Shown here: in pieces, positions 16,161-25,259 of the stretch | Layout of the letters: every line of letters begins with the position of its first letter | How positions within the stretch are numbered: the stretch's first letter is position 1 | Source: Sulfitobacter sp. THAF37 | Lineage (GTDB): Bacteria; Pseudomonadota; Alphaproteobacteria; Rhodobacterales; Rhodobacteraceae | Direction of reading: 5' to 3' | Length of the DNA: 64,000 nt | Assembly (NCBI RefSeq): GCF_009363555.1 | Contig: NZ_CP045378.1 | Location: 1-64,000, forward strand | Program-made: the position numbers and the translations under genes | Notes under the pieces: generated by a model | The model's input: only the letters and a program-made list of their open reading frames with translations | Database searches by the model: none | Told to the model about the DNA's origin: nothing

Positions 16161-16755
16161 TCCAGGGAACTCGCTCTGGGCGGGCGCACTATCGGTGTCC
16201 GAAAGAACGCGGCATATTTCGGACGCGGAGGCAGAGCCGGGTCGTCAGGCAGGATCGGTTGCTGATACGGCTCCGATCTTTTTGTTCTGTGACAGCGTGG
16301 ATCGCGCCAACCCGAGGCGTATCCGAAAGTCAGTAGGGAGAACTGGGAGCCCACTGAGCGAGGCAAGCGCACCCCTTCTCTCAGTCGAGCAACCCGTGCC
16401 TGGGTCATCTTGGCGAAGCTCCCAGGGGCGCCAAACTCACCCTTTGCCACGAGGGTGTAAACCGCAGATCAACGCCATGCCTCCGGGGGACGACGTCTCA
16501 CGCCAGGGCCACCGCCGCGCGCCTTTCCGTAGACCTGTTGGCCTTTCAGATCGCTAGCCCGGGGTCGAGCGGTCGGCAACGCCGGGGGCAGGTTTCTGGG
16601 CGGCTGGCGCCTTGATCGCTGAAGGGCATCGCTCACAACAAACCTGCCCCCGGCGTGCTCCATTTCATTCCGCCCCGTGCCGGGTGCTGCCCGCTCTCAT
16701 GCCCCCGGTCTTTTCCACGATCCGTCCAACGACGATCAACGAAAAGGATCACACC
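16161..16755. other. 595-base stretch without a convincing gene
   Basis: The main structure is an 8-base inverted repeat GTCCGAAA...TTTCGGAC (16197-16204 and 16217-16224, 12-base loop). Open frames here have poor starts and shadow-like composition. It may contain the promoter of the small gene at 16756, and an oriT cannot be excluded, but no known nic motif was seen. Confidence 0.35.
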
Positions 16756-16932
16756 ATGACACTCGAACAATCCATCGACCTCGCCGAACTGCAAGCCGAC
16801 ATGGCCTTCGAAGCCTACCTCGCCGCCTTTGATGAAGACGCCCATCCCGAGACACTCGACAGCCTCGAGACCGAGGCGCTGATCGCCCGCAACCGCTACG
16901 ACGATCTGCGCACTCTGGGACTGGGTCACTGA
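16756..16932 (+). CDS. small acidic hypothetical protein
   Basis: This 58-residue acidic helical protein (AELQADMAFEAYLAAFDEDA, then a second Glu-rich helix) is of a kind often seen beside DUF736 genes on such plasmids. The ATG at 16756 has AAAAGGA 7 bases upstream. A strong hairpin follows the stop, supporting a real gene. I do not recognise a function. Confidence 0.6.
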   Translation: MTLEQSIDLAELQADMAFEAYLAAFDEDAHPETLDSLETEALIARNRYDDLRTLGLGH

Positions 16933-16940
16933 CCCAGACA

Positions 16941-16968
16941 CCCCTGCGGGTCTTCGGATCCGCAGGGG
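16941..16968 (+). terminator. strong hairpin with TTCG loop after the small gene
   Basis: CCCCTGCGGGTC (16941-16952), loop TTCG, then GATCCGCAGGGG (16957-16968) form a 12-base stem with one G-T pair. It lies 8 bases after the stop of the 58-residue gene. There is no T tract, so it may protect the RNA end rather than terminate transcription. Confidence 0.6.
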
Positions 16969-17344
16969 TCTGACGCCGTCACTCTGAAGCATCGTGCCGC
17001 CCTCGGATGGTGTGATCCGCGCCATCCCGCGCGGGTCGTTTTCGTGTTCCTAGCGCTCGATCCGTGACCGGCTCGGGCGCTCGGACTGCTCGTCGTCGCG
17101 TACTGCTTGAGCGCAAATTTCAGCAGATTAATTCGACCAGATTGCCGCGCATCGATGAGGACGGCGGCGTTCTATGTCGCGCTGCGCAGCGGTCTTGAGT
17201 GTACCCCAATTCAATCAAAAAGACACGACATGCAAAACGTCATATTGTGCAATGTGATATATTGAAGTATAAGCGAAGGAGAGAAGGAAGACGTTGGCAG
17301 GATATGCCACTTGTCTGCGACATTTGTCCGAGGGGTCTGAGAGC
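16969..17344. other. intergenic region ahead of the DNA-processing operon
   Basis: This 376-base stretch has no supported gene in its first 270 bases. Its right part holds the promoter at 17245-17273. An oriT would be expected near the relaxase genes, but I found no known nic sequence here, so its position is unassigned. Confidence 0.4.
17241..17273 (+). promoter_or_regulatory. promoter and CATATTG element of the relaxase operon
   Basis: TTGTGC (17245-17250), a 17-base spacer and TATAAG (17268-17273) form a promoter. CATATTGTGCAATGTG (17241-17256) is an imperfect inverted repeat that covers the -35 box. Similar CATATTGC copies occur ahead of the virB operon (50908-50938), so one regulator may control both. 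Confidence 0.5.
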
Positions 17345-17455
17345 GTGCCACGCAAGAAAGAATCCACCAACACGCGCGAACGCGCTTGCAAGCAAGCGCT
17401 GCCTCGCACGCGCCGCCGGATATTTGATTTTGAATGTAGCGAGGTGCACTTGTGA
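17345..17455 (+). CDS. possible 36-residue leader peptide
   Basis: A GTG at 17345 with GAGGGG 9 bases upstream opens a frame of 36 codons rich in Arg and Lys (PRKKESTNTRERACKQALPR). Its TGA overlaps the start of the next gene (GTGATG), a pattern of translational coupling. It is too short to identify and could be chance. Confidence 0.3.
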   Translation: MPRKKESTNTRERACKQALPRTRRRIFDFECSEVHL

Positions 17456-18177
17456 TGAAGACAGGAAGACCAAAACGCCTCAAGCTGGAGCAGCGCATTG
17501 AGCTGGCGCGGCGCTATCATGCAGGTGAAACCCCAAAGGTATTGGCGGAAGCCTATGGCGTCTCTCGCAGGCATGTGACGCGGCTTGCAAAGGAAGAGCA
17601 GGGCGAAGGACTGGCGGTGCGTGATCCCTCTGAACGGGTCAGTTTCCGCGCCTCAGCGTCAGAGCTCGCAGCCTTTGATGCAGAGTGGCAGACACGTGGT
17701 TTCGCCAACCGCTCCCAAGCCCTCAATGCAGTGCTGCGCGGACGGTGTGGGTTCCTTGATGTGCCGCGCGATCTAGTTGCTGAATTCTGTGCCAGTTGGC
17801 GACAAGCCAAGGACGTCAGTGATGCTGGTTTGGCGCTCGCAAAGGCTGTGCATCGCGGCAAGATTTCCGTGTCGCTTGAGGACCGCGCATTGCTTGTAGA
17901 CCTGCTTGATCTTGCGCAGTGCATGAGCCGTGAGCTCGGCCAGATGAAGTATGCAGCGCAGGTCCGACGCAAGCAGGATTGGCCGTTAAAGGAAGAAGGG
18001 GATGCCACCCTGCGGGCGCATCCAGATGAGACTGCGCGCGTGGCATCGGGACTGAGATTGGTGGCAGGGGAGGGTGGCCGCGAAGGGGTGCGGGAATCGG
18101 CTGCTTTGGTTCCGAACGGCGGGTCTGCGCTGCAAGCGGGCGCGATCGTGATTGATCGGAACATCTCCAATGGCTGA
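17455..18177 (+). CDS. DNA-binding relaxosome accessory protein (MobC/VirC2-like)
   Basis: The 240-residue protein has an N-terminal resolvase-like helix-turn-helix (RIELARRYHAGETPKVLAEA, about residues 14-33, then YGVSRRHVTRLAKEE). After it comes a ribbon-helix-helix-like segment (RVSFRASASELAAFDAEW) and a helical region near 110-185. Position directly before a relaxase, with an 8-base overlap, points to a role in oriT binding or in regulation of the transfer operon. I cannot assign it to a named family with certainty. A GTG at 17452 is an alternative start. Confidence 0.62.
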   Translation: MKTGRPKRLKLEQRIELARRYHAGETPKVLAEAYGVSRRHVTRLAKEEQGEGLAVRDPSERVSFRASASELAAFDAEWQTRGFANRSQALNAVLRGRCGFLDVPRDLVAEFCASWRQAKDVSDAGLALAKAVHRGKISVSLEDRALLVDLLDLAQCMSRELGQMKYAAQVRRKQDWPLKEEGDATLRAHPDETARVASGLRLVAGEGGREGVRESAALVPNGGSALQAGAIVIDRNISNG

Positions 18178-20098
18178 TCCGCTCGCTCTTTACAGTTCCG
18201 TCATGGGGAAGCTCTGGGAGGATGAGCGGATCCGGGGCAAAGCCGCGGCGCGGATTGATGCGCGTATCGCGGGCCGGCGGCAAGGGCGCAGCTTTGGGCG
18301 CGTCGGATCCATGTCGGCGCGCAACGTCGCCAAGGCTGCCAGTGGCCAGAGCCAGGCGGCTGTGTTCAAGCGGATCAGGGCAGGGGGGTGCAAAACACAA
18401 GCCTCTCTTGGCAATCAGCTTGCCTATATCAATGACAAGGCCGTCTACACTTATTCGACCATGACCAATGCGCTGACGGATGACGCGGTGCTGTCTGAAG
18501 ATCAGAAGTCAGATATCATCGAGGCTTGGTCGGAGACCTGGCGCGGATCGACCAAGCTCGGGTTCACCTCACACATGCTGCTGTCGTTCCCGACAGACGT
18601 CACCGTCGATCAGGTGCGCGACATCGCGATGGACTGGACGGAGCATTTTTTCGAGAGCGGTGAGTACGGTGATCAGTGGGATTACGTTCTCGCCGTACAT
18701 GACGACCGCGCCCACAAACATGCGCACATCATTCTGAACAACCGTGGGCTCGATCAGGGCACATGGTTTTCTTGCTGGGCTGAGGGCGTGATGTCGCCGC
18801 AGCTAATGCGCGAAAAGCAGGCCGAGATCGCAGAAGGCTATGGCGTCATACTCGACGCGACGACCCGTCTCGAGCGGGGTATCTTTGAGAAGCCAGCGGG
18901 TCTTGCTGAAATCTACCGCGCCAAAGAAGAAGCGCGCTTGCCGCGCGAGATCATCATGACGGCCGAGGAATCCGCCGTCGCACAAGCGCAGGTCGTGGGC
19001 TTTGCCAAAGACTACACAGAGTTTGCCGAGCTGCTGGACCGCATGGACCAGCGCCATCTGGCCCGCGCCGTGCGCGGTATGGCCGCCAATCTGGGCACTG
19101 GCACCCCTTGGACATTCACCGAAGGAGAGATCGATATGAAAGACATCAAAACCGTTGGTGATGCCATCGACTATTCCGAGCGCACGATCGAAGCGTTGCG
19201 GCTGAAAGCCGAAGAGCTTGATGTAACCGAGCGCGCCGCGTTTGAAGCCAAGGCCGCTCCCGTCATTGCGGACTTGTCACAGATGGTGCCCGATCCAGAA
19301 CTGCGCGCGCGGTTTGGCAAGCAGCTTGAAGAGCCCTATCCGCCCGGTGCTGGAAACGAGGTGCTGACCGCAGCGCTGCAGTCTGGCAATGACGACGCTT
19401 TGAAAGATGTCCTAGCGCAAGCCGATGAGGCGGGCATGGATAGCAATGAGTTGGTGGCGCGGATTACAGCTGGCGGCACGAAGAATTACGGCATGGCGCA
19501 AGACTGGGTTGAGCGGGACATGAATGCCGTCCTCAGCAAAGATGGACTGACGGTCGAGAGTGCGAATGATGAGCAACTCGATGGGGCGTTGGAACGTGTC
19601 GATGGGGTGATGGAAGCCCTGACCGAGCGGGCCAAAGAACTCGGTGTCGCAATCGGGTTGAGCCTTGCAGAGGAAGAGGCGGCAGATCTGCCCTTGATCG
19701 ATGAGGATGATCGCAGCCCCAATACCTATCTGCAGGATCTGGCGGATATGTTGCGCGATGGGCAGTTGTCAGAAGTTCAGGAAGAAACTGTTGAGCGCAC
19801 TCTGCAGGCTGAGCTGTTCAAAGAGCTGGGCGAGGAAGGCCTCGGCGAGCTGCGGCGCGGGAACTACGAAGTCCTCAACGACGTGCTGCCGGGCAAGATC
19901 GATCAGATCACCGTCACACAAGAATTCCTAGAAATGACCTTTGAAGAAACCGGCGACCAGGTCTTCACTGATCGTGCATCCAGTCTGCAGCAGGACAAGG
20001 CAACCGAAGTGGCGCAGCTCAAAGGGCAGCAAGAGGCGCAGACCTTAGGCAAAGACCTTGGGCGTGATCGTGGTCTCGACGACGAGATGGAATTCTAG
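18170..20098 (+). CDS. conjugative relaxase, VirD2-like
   Basis: The relaxase nicks oriT, stays attached to the DNA 5' end and leads it into the recipient. The 642-residue protein has the HUH metal motif VHDDRAHKHAHIILNNR (H177, H182, H184, H186) and a candidate nicking tyrosine in NQLAYIND (Y86). The long acidic helical C-terminal half (about 260-640) has no catalytic motif and may carry the secretion signal. The ATG at 18170 overlaps the preceding stop (ATGGCTGA). The coupling protein gene follows 15 bases later. Confidence 0.9.
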   Translation: MADPLALYSSVMGKLWEDERIRGKAAARIDARIAGRRQGRSFGRVGSMSARNVAKAASGQSQAAVFKRIRAGGCKTQASLGNQLAYINDKAVYTYSTMTNALTDDAVLSEDQKSDIIEAWSETWRGSTKLGFTSHMLLSFPTDVTVDQVRDIAMDWTEHFFESGEYGDQWDYVLAVHDDRAHKHAHIILNNRGLDQGTWFSCWAEGVMSPQLMREKQAEIAEGYGVILDATTRLERGIFEKPAGLAEIYRAKEEARLPREIIMTAEESAVAQAQVVGFAKDYTEFAELLDRMDQRHLARAVRGMAANLGTGTPWTFTEGEIDMKDIKTVGDAIDYSERTIEALRLKAEELDVTERAAFEAKAAPVIADLSQMVPDPELRARFGKQLEEPYPPGAGNEVLTAALQSGNDDALKDVLAQADEAGMDSNELVARITAGGTKNYGMAQDWVERDMNAVLSKDGLTVESANDEQLDGALERVDGVMEALTERAKELGVAIGLSLAEEEAADLPLIDEDDRSPNTYLQDLADMLRDGQLSEVQEETVERTLQAELFKELGEEGLGELRRGNYEVLNDVLPGKIDQITVTQEFLEMTFEETGDQVFTDRASSLQQDKATEVAQLKGQQEAQTLGKDLGRDRGLDDEMEF

Positions 20099-20113
20099 AG
20101 CGAGGATGAACAC

Positions 20114-22027
20114 ATGAACAAAGCATTTCCTCTTTGGGCCGCACTGCCCTTTGGCGCAATCTGCGGTGCGATCCTCGGGACCATTGTCGCAAGCTTCTAT
20201 TTGGCATTGGCGCTGCGAACGGGGTTTGGCAATTTCGACATGCTGGCTGTGTGGAACGCCAGTCCTGGATTGCGCGCGGCACACCCTGAAGCCTTCAAGG
20301 TGGCTTACGGTGCAGTTGGCTTTGGATCCATCGGGCTCGGTGGCCTTGCACTTGCTTGGACCTGGAAGAAAGAACGGGATGACTACGGTTCGGCCCATTG
20401 GCAGACCAAACCAGAGCTTATGAAAAACGACATGCTGCATAAGCCGGGGAAGGGGTTTGTTTGCGGCAAGCTCGGACTGCCAAAGTCAAAGGGCGGATTT
20501 ATTTCTTCTGCGGCAATCCCGCATGTGATGATGGTGGCGCCAACGCGGGCGGGTAAAGGTGTGGGCTTCGTGATCCCAAACCTGATGGCCTTCGCAGGAT
20601 CTGTGGTGGTCCTCGATGTCAAAGGCGAGAACTTCGAGAAAACATCCCGCTTGCGTGCACTCAATGGCGATGAGGTTTATCGCTTCAGCCCGTTTGATTG
20701 GTCCAATGCCACGCACCGTTACAACCCGCTGTCGCGCATCGCCAAAGCGCCAACCTTTGCGCAGCGGTTTACGGAAGTCAGCATCTTGGCTGATCTGTTC
20801 CTCGATAAGGACAACAAGACGCTGGATACGTTTTCAGAGGCAGGCAAGTCGATCTTTGTGGCAGCCTGTCTGCTGGCGATCCAGCGCGGCACAGCAAACC
20901 TTGGCGAGGTGAACAAGATCGTTGCGGGTGGTGAGTACAAGAACGCCCAATACAAGACTTATGCCGATGAGGCGGAGGAAGCTATTCTGCGCGAACTTTG
21001 GACCAACGCGGCCAGCGCGTCATCGCGGTTGCTGACCTCAAATATTCAGGCGCTGATGACGGCGGGCTTGAAACAGTGGGACAATCCGGCGGTCCGCTCA
21101 GCCACTCAAGTCAGCGATTTCGATTTCGCGACGTTCCGCAAAACACCGCAGTCACTCTACATCGCGGTTTCAGAAGACCACATCGCGACGCTGGCACCAC
21201 TATTGCGGCTGATGTTCGCGGACTTGATTGCATCGATCCGTCTCAAAGAGCCAGAACAAGATGAGCCGTGGCCAGTCATGATGATGATTGATGAATTCCA
21301 GCAGATGGGCGCAATGCCGTATTTGGAACGCGCGATCCATTCGCTGGCGAGCTATGGGGGCAGGGTAGCGATGATCGCGCAGTCGCTGGCATCGTTGGAT
21401 CGCATCTATGGGTCCGAGGGCCGTGAAAGTTTGGAGAACGGTGCAGGGCTGAAGCTTTACATTACGCCGCGGGATCAGCGCACGGTAAAGGAGGTTTCGG
21501 TGGCTGTGGGCAGCACGACACGGGAAGCGGTGACGCGGATGTACGGGCGGAACAAAGGGATACTTGGTGCGACGTCGACATCTGCCCGATTGGAGGAGCG
21601 GCCGCTGCTATCGGAGACAGAGGCGCGGCTGATGGATCCCGACGAGGTAATAATCTTGGCGTCGCCGCAGCATCCGATCAAAGCGCAGCGCATCAAGTAC
21701 TACGATGATCCGCTTTTTAAGGCGATGGACGCCAAACAGAAGGACAAGCCGTTTCCTTATCCGCCAAGTGTGGAAGGTGTTGGGCCATGGGGTGTTGGGA
21801 GTGACGAGAACAGAGCGCAGGGGGCAAATGAAACCGGGGGCCATCCGCCGGCGCGAGATCGTGCGGAACGGCGCGAGGCGCGGGGGATGCGGGTGATGGG
21901 TGAAGGGGTTGAGATGGAACAGCAGCCTGCGCCAGAGGCGCTCGAGCGAGAGGCGGATGTGCCGAAGGCTTGGGAGCAGACGCTGGATATGCGGGAAGAG
22001 CTTATCGAGGAATTGTTAGGGTACTAG
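20114..22027 (+). CDS. virD4: type IV coupling protein VirD4/TraG
   Basis: VirD4 is the membrane ATPase that passes the relaxase-DNA complex to the VirB channel. The 637-residue protein has two N-terminal membrane segments (about 8-32 and 65-83), Walker A APTRAGKG (142-149), Walker B MMMIDEFQQMG near 390 and the conserved IAQSLASLDRIYG. It is the last gene of the DNA-processing operon. A perfect hairpin starts 3 bases after its stop. The virB genes lie 17 kb away on the other strand. Confidence 0.94.
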   Translation: MNKAFPLWAALPFGAICGAILGTIVASFYLALALRTGFGNFDMLAVWNASPGLRAAHPEAFKVAYGAVGFGSIGLGGLALAWTWKKERDDYGSAHWQTKPELMKNDMLHKPGKGFVCGKLGLPKSKGGFISSAAIPHVMMVAPTRAGKGVGFVIPNLMAFAGSVVVLDVKGENFEKTSRLRALNGDEVYRFSPFDWSNATHRYNPLSRIAKAPTFAQRFTEVSILADLFLDKDNKTLDTFSEAGKSIFVAACLLAIQRGTANLGEVNKIVAGGEYKNAQYKTYADEAEEAILRELWTNAASASSRLLTSNIQALMTAGLKQWDNPAVRSATQVSDFDFATFRKTPQSLYIAVSEDHIATLAPLLRLMFADLIASIRLKEPEQDEPWPVMMMIDEFQQMGAMPYLERAIHSLASYGGRVAMIAQSLASLDRIYGSEGRESLENGAGLKLYITPRDQRTVKEVSVAVGSTTREAVTRMYGRNKGILGATSTSARLEERPLLSETEARLMDPDEVIILASPQHPIKAQRIKYYDDPLFKAMDAKQKDKPFPYPPSVEGVGPWGVGSDENRAQGANETGGHPPARDRAERREARGMRVMGEGVEMEQQPAPEALEREADVPKAWEQTLDMREELIEELLGY

Positions 22028-22029
22028 AG

Positions 22030-22050
22030 GCTGTTGTCGCGAACAACAGC
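22030..22050 (+). terminator. hairpin after virD4
   Basis: GCTGTTGT (22030-22037), loop CGCGA, and ACAACAGC (22043-22050) form a perfect 8-base stem just after the virD4 stop. It has no T tract. It may end or stabilise the operon RNA. Confidence 0.5.
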
Positions 22051-22431
22051 GGACGTTGGAGCAAGCCGTAGCGGATTCACAATTCGAGCCCGAGGCGGTC
22101 ATTGCTATTTCTCGCTGCGCGCGCTCGCAGCAAGAAAATCGCTGCATCAGCTTTGCTCATGGCGCTGCAAGGCGGCGGGAAAACCGGCCATTGGTGCAAG
22201 GCGCAGCAAAGATTGAGGCGGCAACTCACAGGTTGCGAACAAAGGGTGAATTCACTGCATGCGCGACAACGGCCGGTCGATGAGCATCGCGACTGCATTA
22301 GATGTAGGTCGGGCAGCGCTCCACGAGATCCCAACGTATTGGCCGCCCCTTCGTTTGTTAGGAGTGCTACTCGACAATTTCAGCCCATCTTAATAGACTC
22401 TACTCTCTAAGTCCTCAGGGTCCGGCGTCAA
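22051..22431. other. 381-base stretch without a gene
   Basis: No frame with a good start or family match was found on either strand. It separates the conjugation genes from the inserted catabolic cassette, and probably holds the LysR gene promoter; no clear promoter was read. Confidence 0.35.
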
Positions 22432-23418
22432 ATGCGTGACATAAACATCAGAGCAACCGAATACTTCGAATCCGTGGCGCGGCTCGGGACGGTTACGAAG
22501 GCCGCGCAGGAACTCGGCGTGTCGCCATCGGCCGTAAGCCAGCAACTACGAATCCTAGAAGAGCAATTTGGCGTCAAACTTTTTCGCCGCGAAAAGCGAC
22601 GGCTTATTCTGACACTGGACGGAGATCGTCTGTTTCAAACCACGACCCAGGCCTTCAGTGCCATCCGAAACGCCCGAGGCGCGATCTCGCGCCAGCGGGA
22701 TACACGCAATCTGACCCTTCGGGTCAGCCCCAGCTTCGGCGTTCGTTGGCTTGGTCCAAAAATCGCAAATTTTGCGACAGAAAATCCCGACTGGAACATC
22801 CGCATTGACGCAACGCCCGACTTCACCGCATTCGATACCGAGGCGGTCGATTTTGACCTGCGCTACGGTTTGGGCGGTTGGACGGGCCTGACAGTCAACA
22901 ACGTCATACATGATCTTGTGCTTCCGCTGTGCAGTCCGGATTACCTTGCTTCGTTGCAGGAACACTCCGACGATCCGCGCGAACAGATCAAGGCGGCGCG
23001 CCTGATCGACAGCGTGAAGATGCTGTATCGTTGGGATCTATGGCTTGCTTCGAACAAGATCGAGATCGAGGGCCTGACATATCCTTTTCGCTTCGACCGA
23101 TCCTCGATGTCGATTGAACTGGCAAAGCAGGGCGGCGGGCTTGCGCTTGACAGCGTGACGCTCTGCCTGCCGGAATTACAGCGCGGTGAGCTTGTACCGT
23201 TCTCGACGAATTTCGACGTTATAGATTTCCCGGCCTATTGGTTCGTTTGTCCGCCACGCCACTTCAACCGCCGTATCGTGAGCCGATTTGCGAGCTGGCT
23301 TCAGTCCAGTGCAGACGAGCACGAAGCCGGCGCGCGCAAGTTTCTGACCGGCTTGGGGTGCAGCTTTCGGCCCGAATCCGGGCCGGAACTGATCGATGTG
23401 AAACCTTGGGGTATTTAG
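22432..23418 (+). CDS. LysR-family transcriptional regulator
   Basis: This 328-residue protein has a LysR helix-turn-helix (residues 5-64: FESVARLGTVTKAAQELGVS, then PSAVSQQLRILEEQFGVKLF) and a substrate-binding-like effector domain of the GcvA subgroup (RVSPSFGVRWLGP; LPLCSPDYL). It lies at the 3' end of the TRAP-transketolase operon and is convergent with it, the stop codons overlapping by 4 bases. It is the only regulator in the cassette, so it probably controls the operon from its promoter near 29.0-29.1 kb. Confidence 0.9.
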   Translation: MRDINIRATEYFESVARLGTVTKAAQELGVSPSAVSQQLRILEEQFGVKLFRREKRRLILTLDGDRLFQTTTQAFSAIRNARGAISRQRDTRNLTLRVSPSFGVRWLGPKIANFATENPDWNIRIDATPDFTAFDTEAVDFDLRYGLGGWTGLTVNNVIHDLVLPLCSPDYLASLQEHSDDPREQIKAARLIDSVKMLYRWDLWLASNKIEIEGLTYPFRFDRSSMSIELAKQGGGLALDSVTLCLPELQRGELVPFSTNFDVIDFPAYWFVCPPRHFNRRIVSRFASWLQSSADEHEAGARKFLTGLGCSFRPESGPELIDVKPWGI

Positions 23419-24671
23419 TAAATCGTCAAGGCGGGTACGTAAGAGATGAGCAAAAGGACCACGATTGCCACACCGTAGAACGGCAGCAACCACTTCACGG
23501 TCTGGCCAATACTCGCACCCGAGATCGCCGAGGATATGAACAAAGTCGTGCCAACAGGCGGGGTGTAAAGACCGATCGCCAAGTTGACGACCATCATCAG
23601 ACCAAGCTGCACAAGGTCCAGACCGATCGCATTGCCGATCGTGACGAATAGTGGGCCGAGAAGAAGAACTGCGGCAGGCAGATCGAGAAACGCGCCAACG
23701 ATCAGCATCACCACATTCAAGGCAAGGATAACCATCCAGGGTTCTGAGAAGGTCAGTTGTACCCATTCAGCAAGCTCCTGTGGGACTCGCTCGGCTGTCA
23801 GAACCCACTGGATCGTCGAGGATGCCATGATGATGATCATGACTGCGCCGGTCATCAGCCCGGTGTCGACCGAAGCCTGCCAGATTCCGCGCCATGTGAG
23901 GTCGCGATAGACAAGACCGGACACCAGAAGTGCGTAGGCCACCGCCATGACGCTGACCTCGGTCGGCGTGGCGACGCCGAAGCGCAGGGTGCCGATCACG
24001 AAGATAGGCATAAGCAGCGCGGGGATCGCTGCGAAAATCTGCGACTTAAACGCCCGGAATCCGCCTTCGAGCGGCGAGCGCGGCAGGTTCTTTATTCCCG
24101 ACACCACGGCGACTGCCGCGAACATACCAACGCCGAGCATGACACCCGGCAGGATACCGGCGATGAACAGGTCAACGATTGAGACATTGGACACGAGGCC
24201 AAACAGGATCAGCGGAATAGACGGCGGGATCAGGACCGACACGGTTGACGAGGCCGAGTTGATCGCGGCCGAAAACCCGGCCGGATAACCTTCTTTCTTC
24301 TGCACCGGGATCAGCGCATTACCAAGCGCGGAGGCATCGGCCACCGCCGAGCCAGAGACGCCGCCGAACATCACCGAACCGATGATCGAGACCTGGCCCA
24401 GACCCCCTTTGAAATTGCCGACAATCAGTCGTGCGATATTGACGAGATAGACGCCGAACTTGCCCGACATCATCAGGTTGCCAGCGAGGATAAAAAACGG
24501 GATCGCCAGCATCGGGAAGCTTTGTGTCGGCGTATAGAGTCGCTGTGCGATCACCGCCATCGGCTTGCCGTCGAGCCAGAGCGCAGCAGCGACCCCGCCC
24601 AGCATGGCATGGGCGACAGGGACCGAAATTGCCAGCAGAATGAAGAAAATCCAGACGAGGGGAGCGGTCAT
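23415..24671 (-). CDS. dctM: TRAP transporter large permease (DctM-like)
   Basis: The 418-residue inner-membrane protein has about a dozen hydrophobic segments and the TRAP large-subunit signatures (GGVSGSAVADASALG; INSASSTVSVLIPPSIPLIL; PPVGTTLFISSAISG). It forms the sodium-driven transport channel with DctQ. It is the last gene of a minus-strand operon that also encodes the other two TRAP parts. The substrate cannot be read from this subunit. Confidence 0.95.
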   Translation of the reverse strand: MTAPLVWIFFILLAISVPVAHAMLGGVAAALWLDGKPMAVIAQRLYTPTQSFPMLAIPFFILAGNLMMSGKFGVYLVNIARLIVGNFKGGLGQVSIIGSVMFGGVSGSAVADASALGNALIPVQKKEGYPAGFSAAINSASSTVSVLIPPSIPLILFGLVSNVSIVDLFIAGILPGVMLGVGMFAAVAVVSGIKNLPRSPLEGGFRAFKSQIFAAIPALLMPIFVIGTLRFGVATPTEVSVMAVAYALLVSGLVYRDLTWRGIWQASVDTGLMTGAVMIIIMASSTIQWVLTAERVPQELAEWVQLTFSEPWMVILALNVVMLIVGAFLDLPAAVLLLGPLFVTIGNAIGLDLVQLGLMMVVNLAIGLYTPPVGTTLFISSAISGASIGQTVKWLLPFYGVAIVVLLLISYVPALTIY

Positions 24672-24683
24672 GATGGTCTCCTT

Positions 24684-25259
24684 TCAGCTCAGGCTTGCGT
24701 GTTGGGGATCGTGATTGGCAACATCTTCGCCGGACAGCGCCCTAAAGAGGTTAAGCGCGGCAATGAGCGCCATGGCCGCGAAAGCGTAGACAAGACTCGA
24801 ATACCCCCACACCTGCTTTATGCCGAGGGTCGACAGGGTCTGGAACTGCGAGGCCTTCAGGATTGGCTGGCTACTCCAGAGAACACTGATGGCAATGATC
24901 AGGATAATCGCTTGGATGATCAGATTGAGCCCGAGAAGCGCCCGGCCTTTCAGCAGATCAGAAAGCAGCGTGATCGCAATATTGCGCCCGCGCGCTGAAG
25001 CAATCACGAGCCCACCAGCCACCAACCAAGGCAGCAGGATCGCATGTATTTCAGAAGCCCATGGGATGCCGGAGCCAAGAGCGTAGCGTAGGATCACATT
25101 GACGAGAAGTGCTACGAACATTGACGCGAGACAGGCTGCCACGATGATCCGGCCGCTCCAGTCCAGTACGTTAGTAGCCCCGCGAGCCAGGCTGAGGAAG
25201 GGGCTGTTCTGCCCCTTCCCGCCATTCTCCGGGGACTTGCGGTCCCCGGCGGACATCAC
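24684..25259 (-). CDS. dctQ: TRAP transporter small permease (DctQ-like)
   Basis: The 191-residue protein has four predicted membrane segments and the DctQ-typical GIPWASEIHAILLPWLVAGG. It connects to the large permease in the membrane. It overlaps the binding-protein gene by 4 bases and ends 12 bases before the large-permease gene. The first about 30 residues are a polar tail. Confidence 0.92.
   Translation of the reverse strand: MMSAGDRKSPENGGKGQNSPFLSLARGATNVLDWSGRIIVAACLASMFVALLVNVILRYALGSGIPWASEIHAILLPWLVAGGLVIASARGRNIAITLLSDLLKGRALLGLNLIIQAIILIIAISVLWSSQPILKASQFQTLSTLGIKQVWGYSSLVYAFAAMALIAALNLFRALSGEDVANHDPQHASLS

Noticed and set aside
16197..16224. Inverted repeat as oriT
   Set aside because: No known nic sequence or relaxase site accompanies it, so the oriT is left unassigned.
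15414..16265. 283-codon frame across the DUF736 gene
   Set aside because: It runs in another frame through DUF736 and its terminator and has His/Arg-rich low-complexity sequence.
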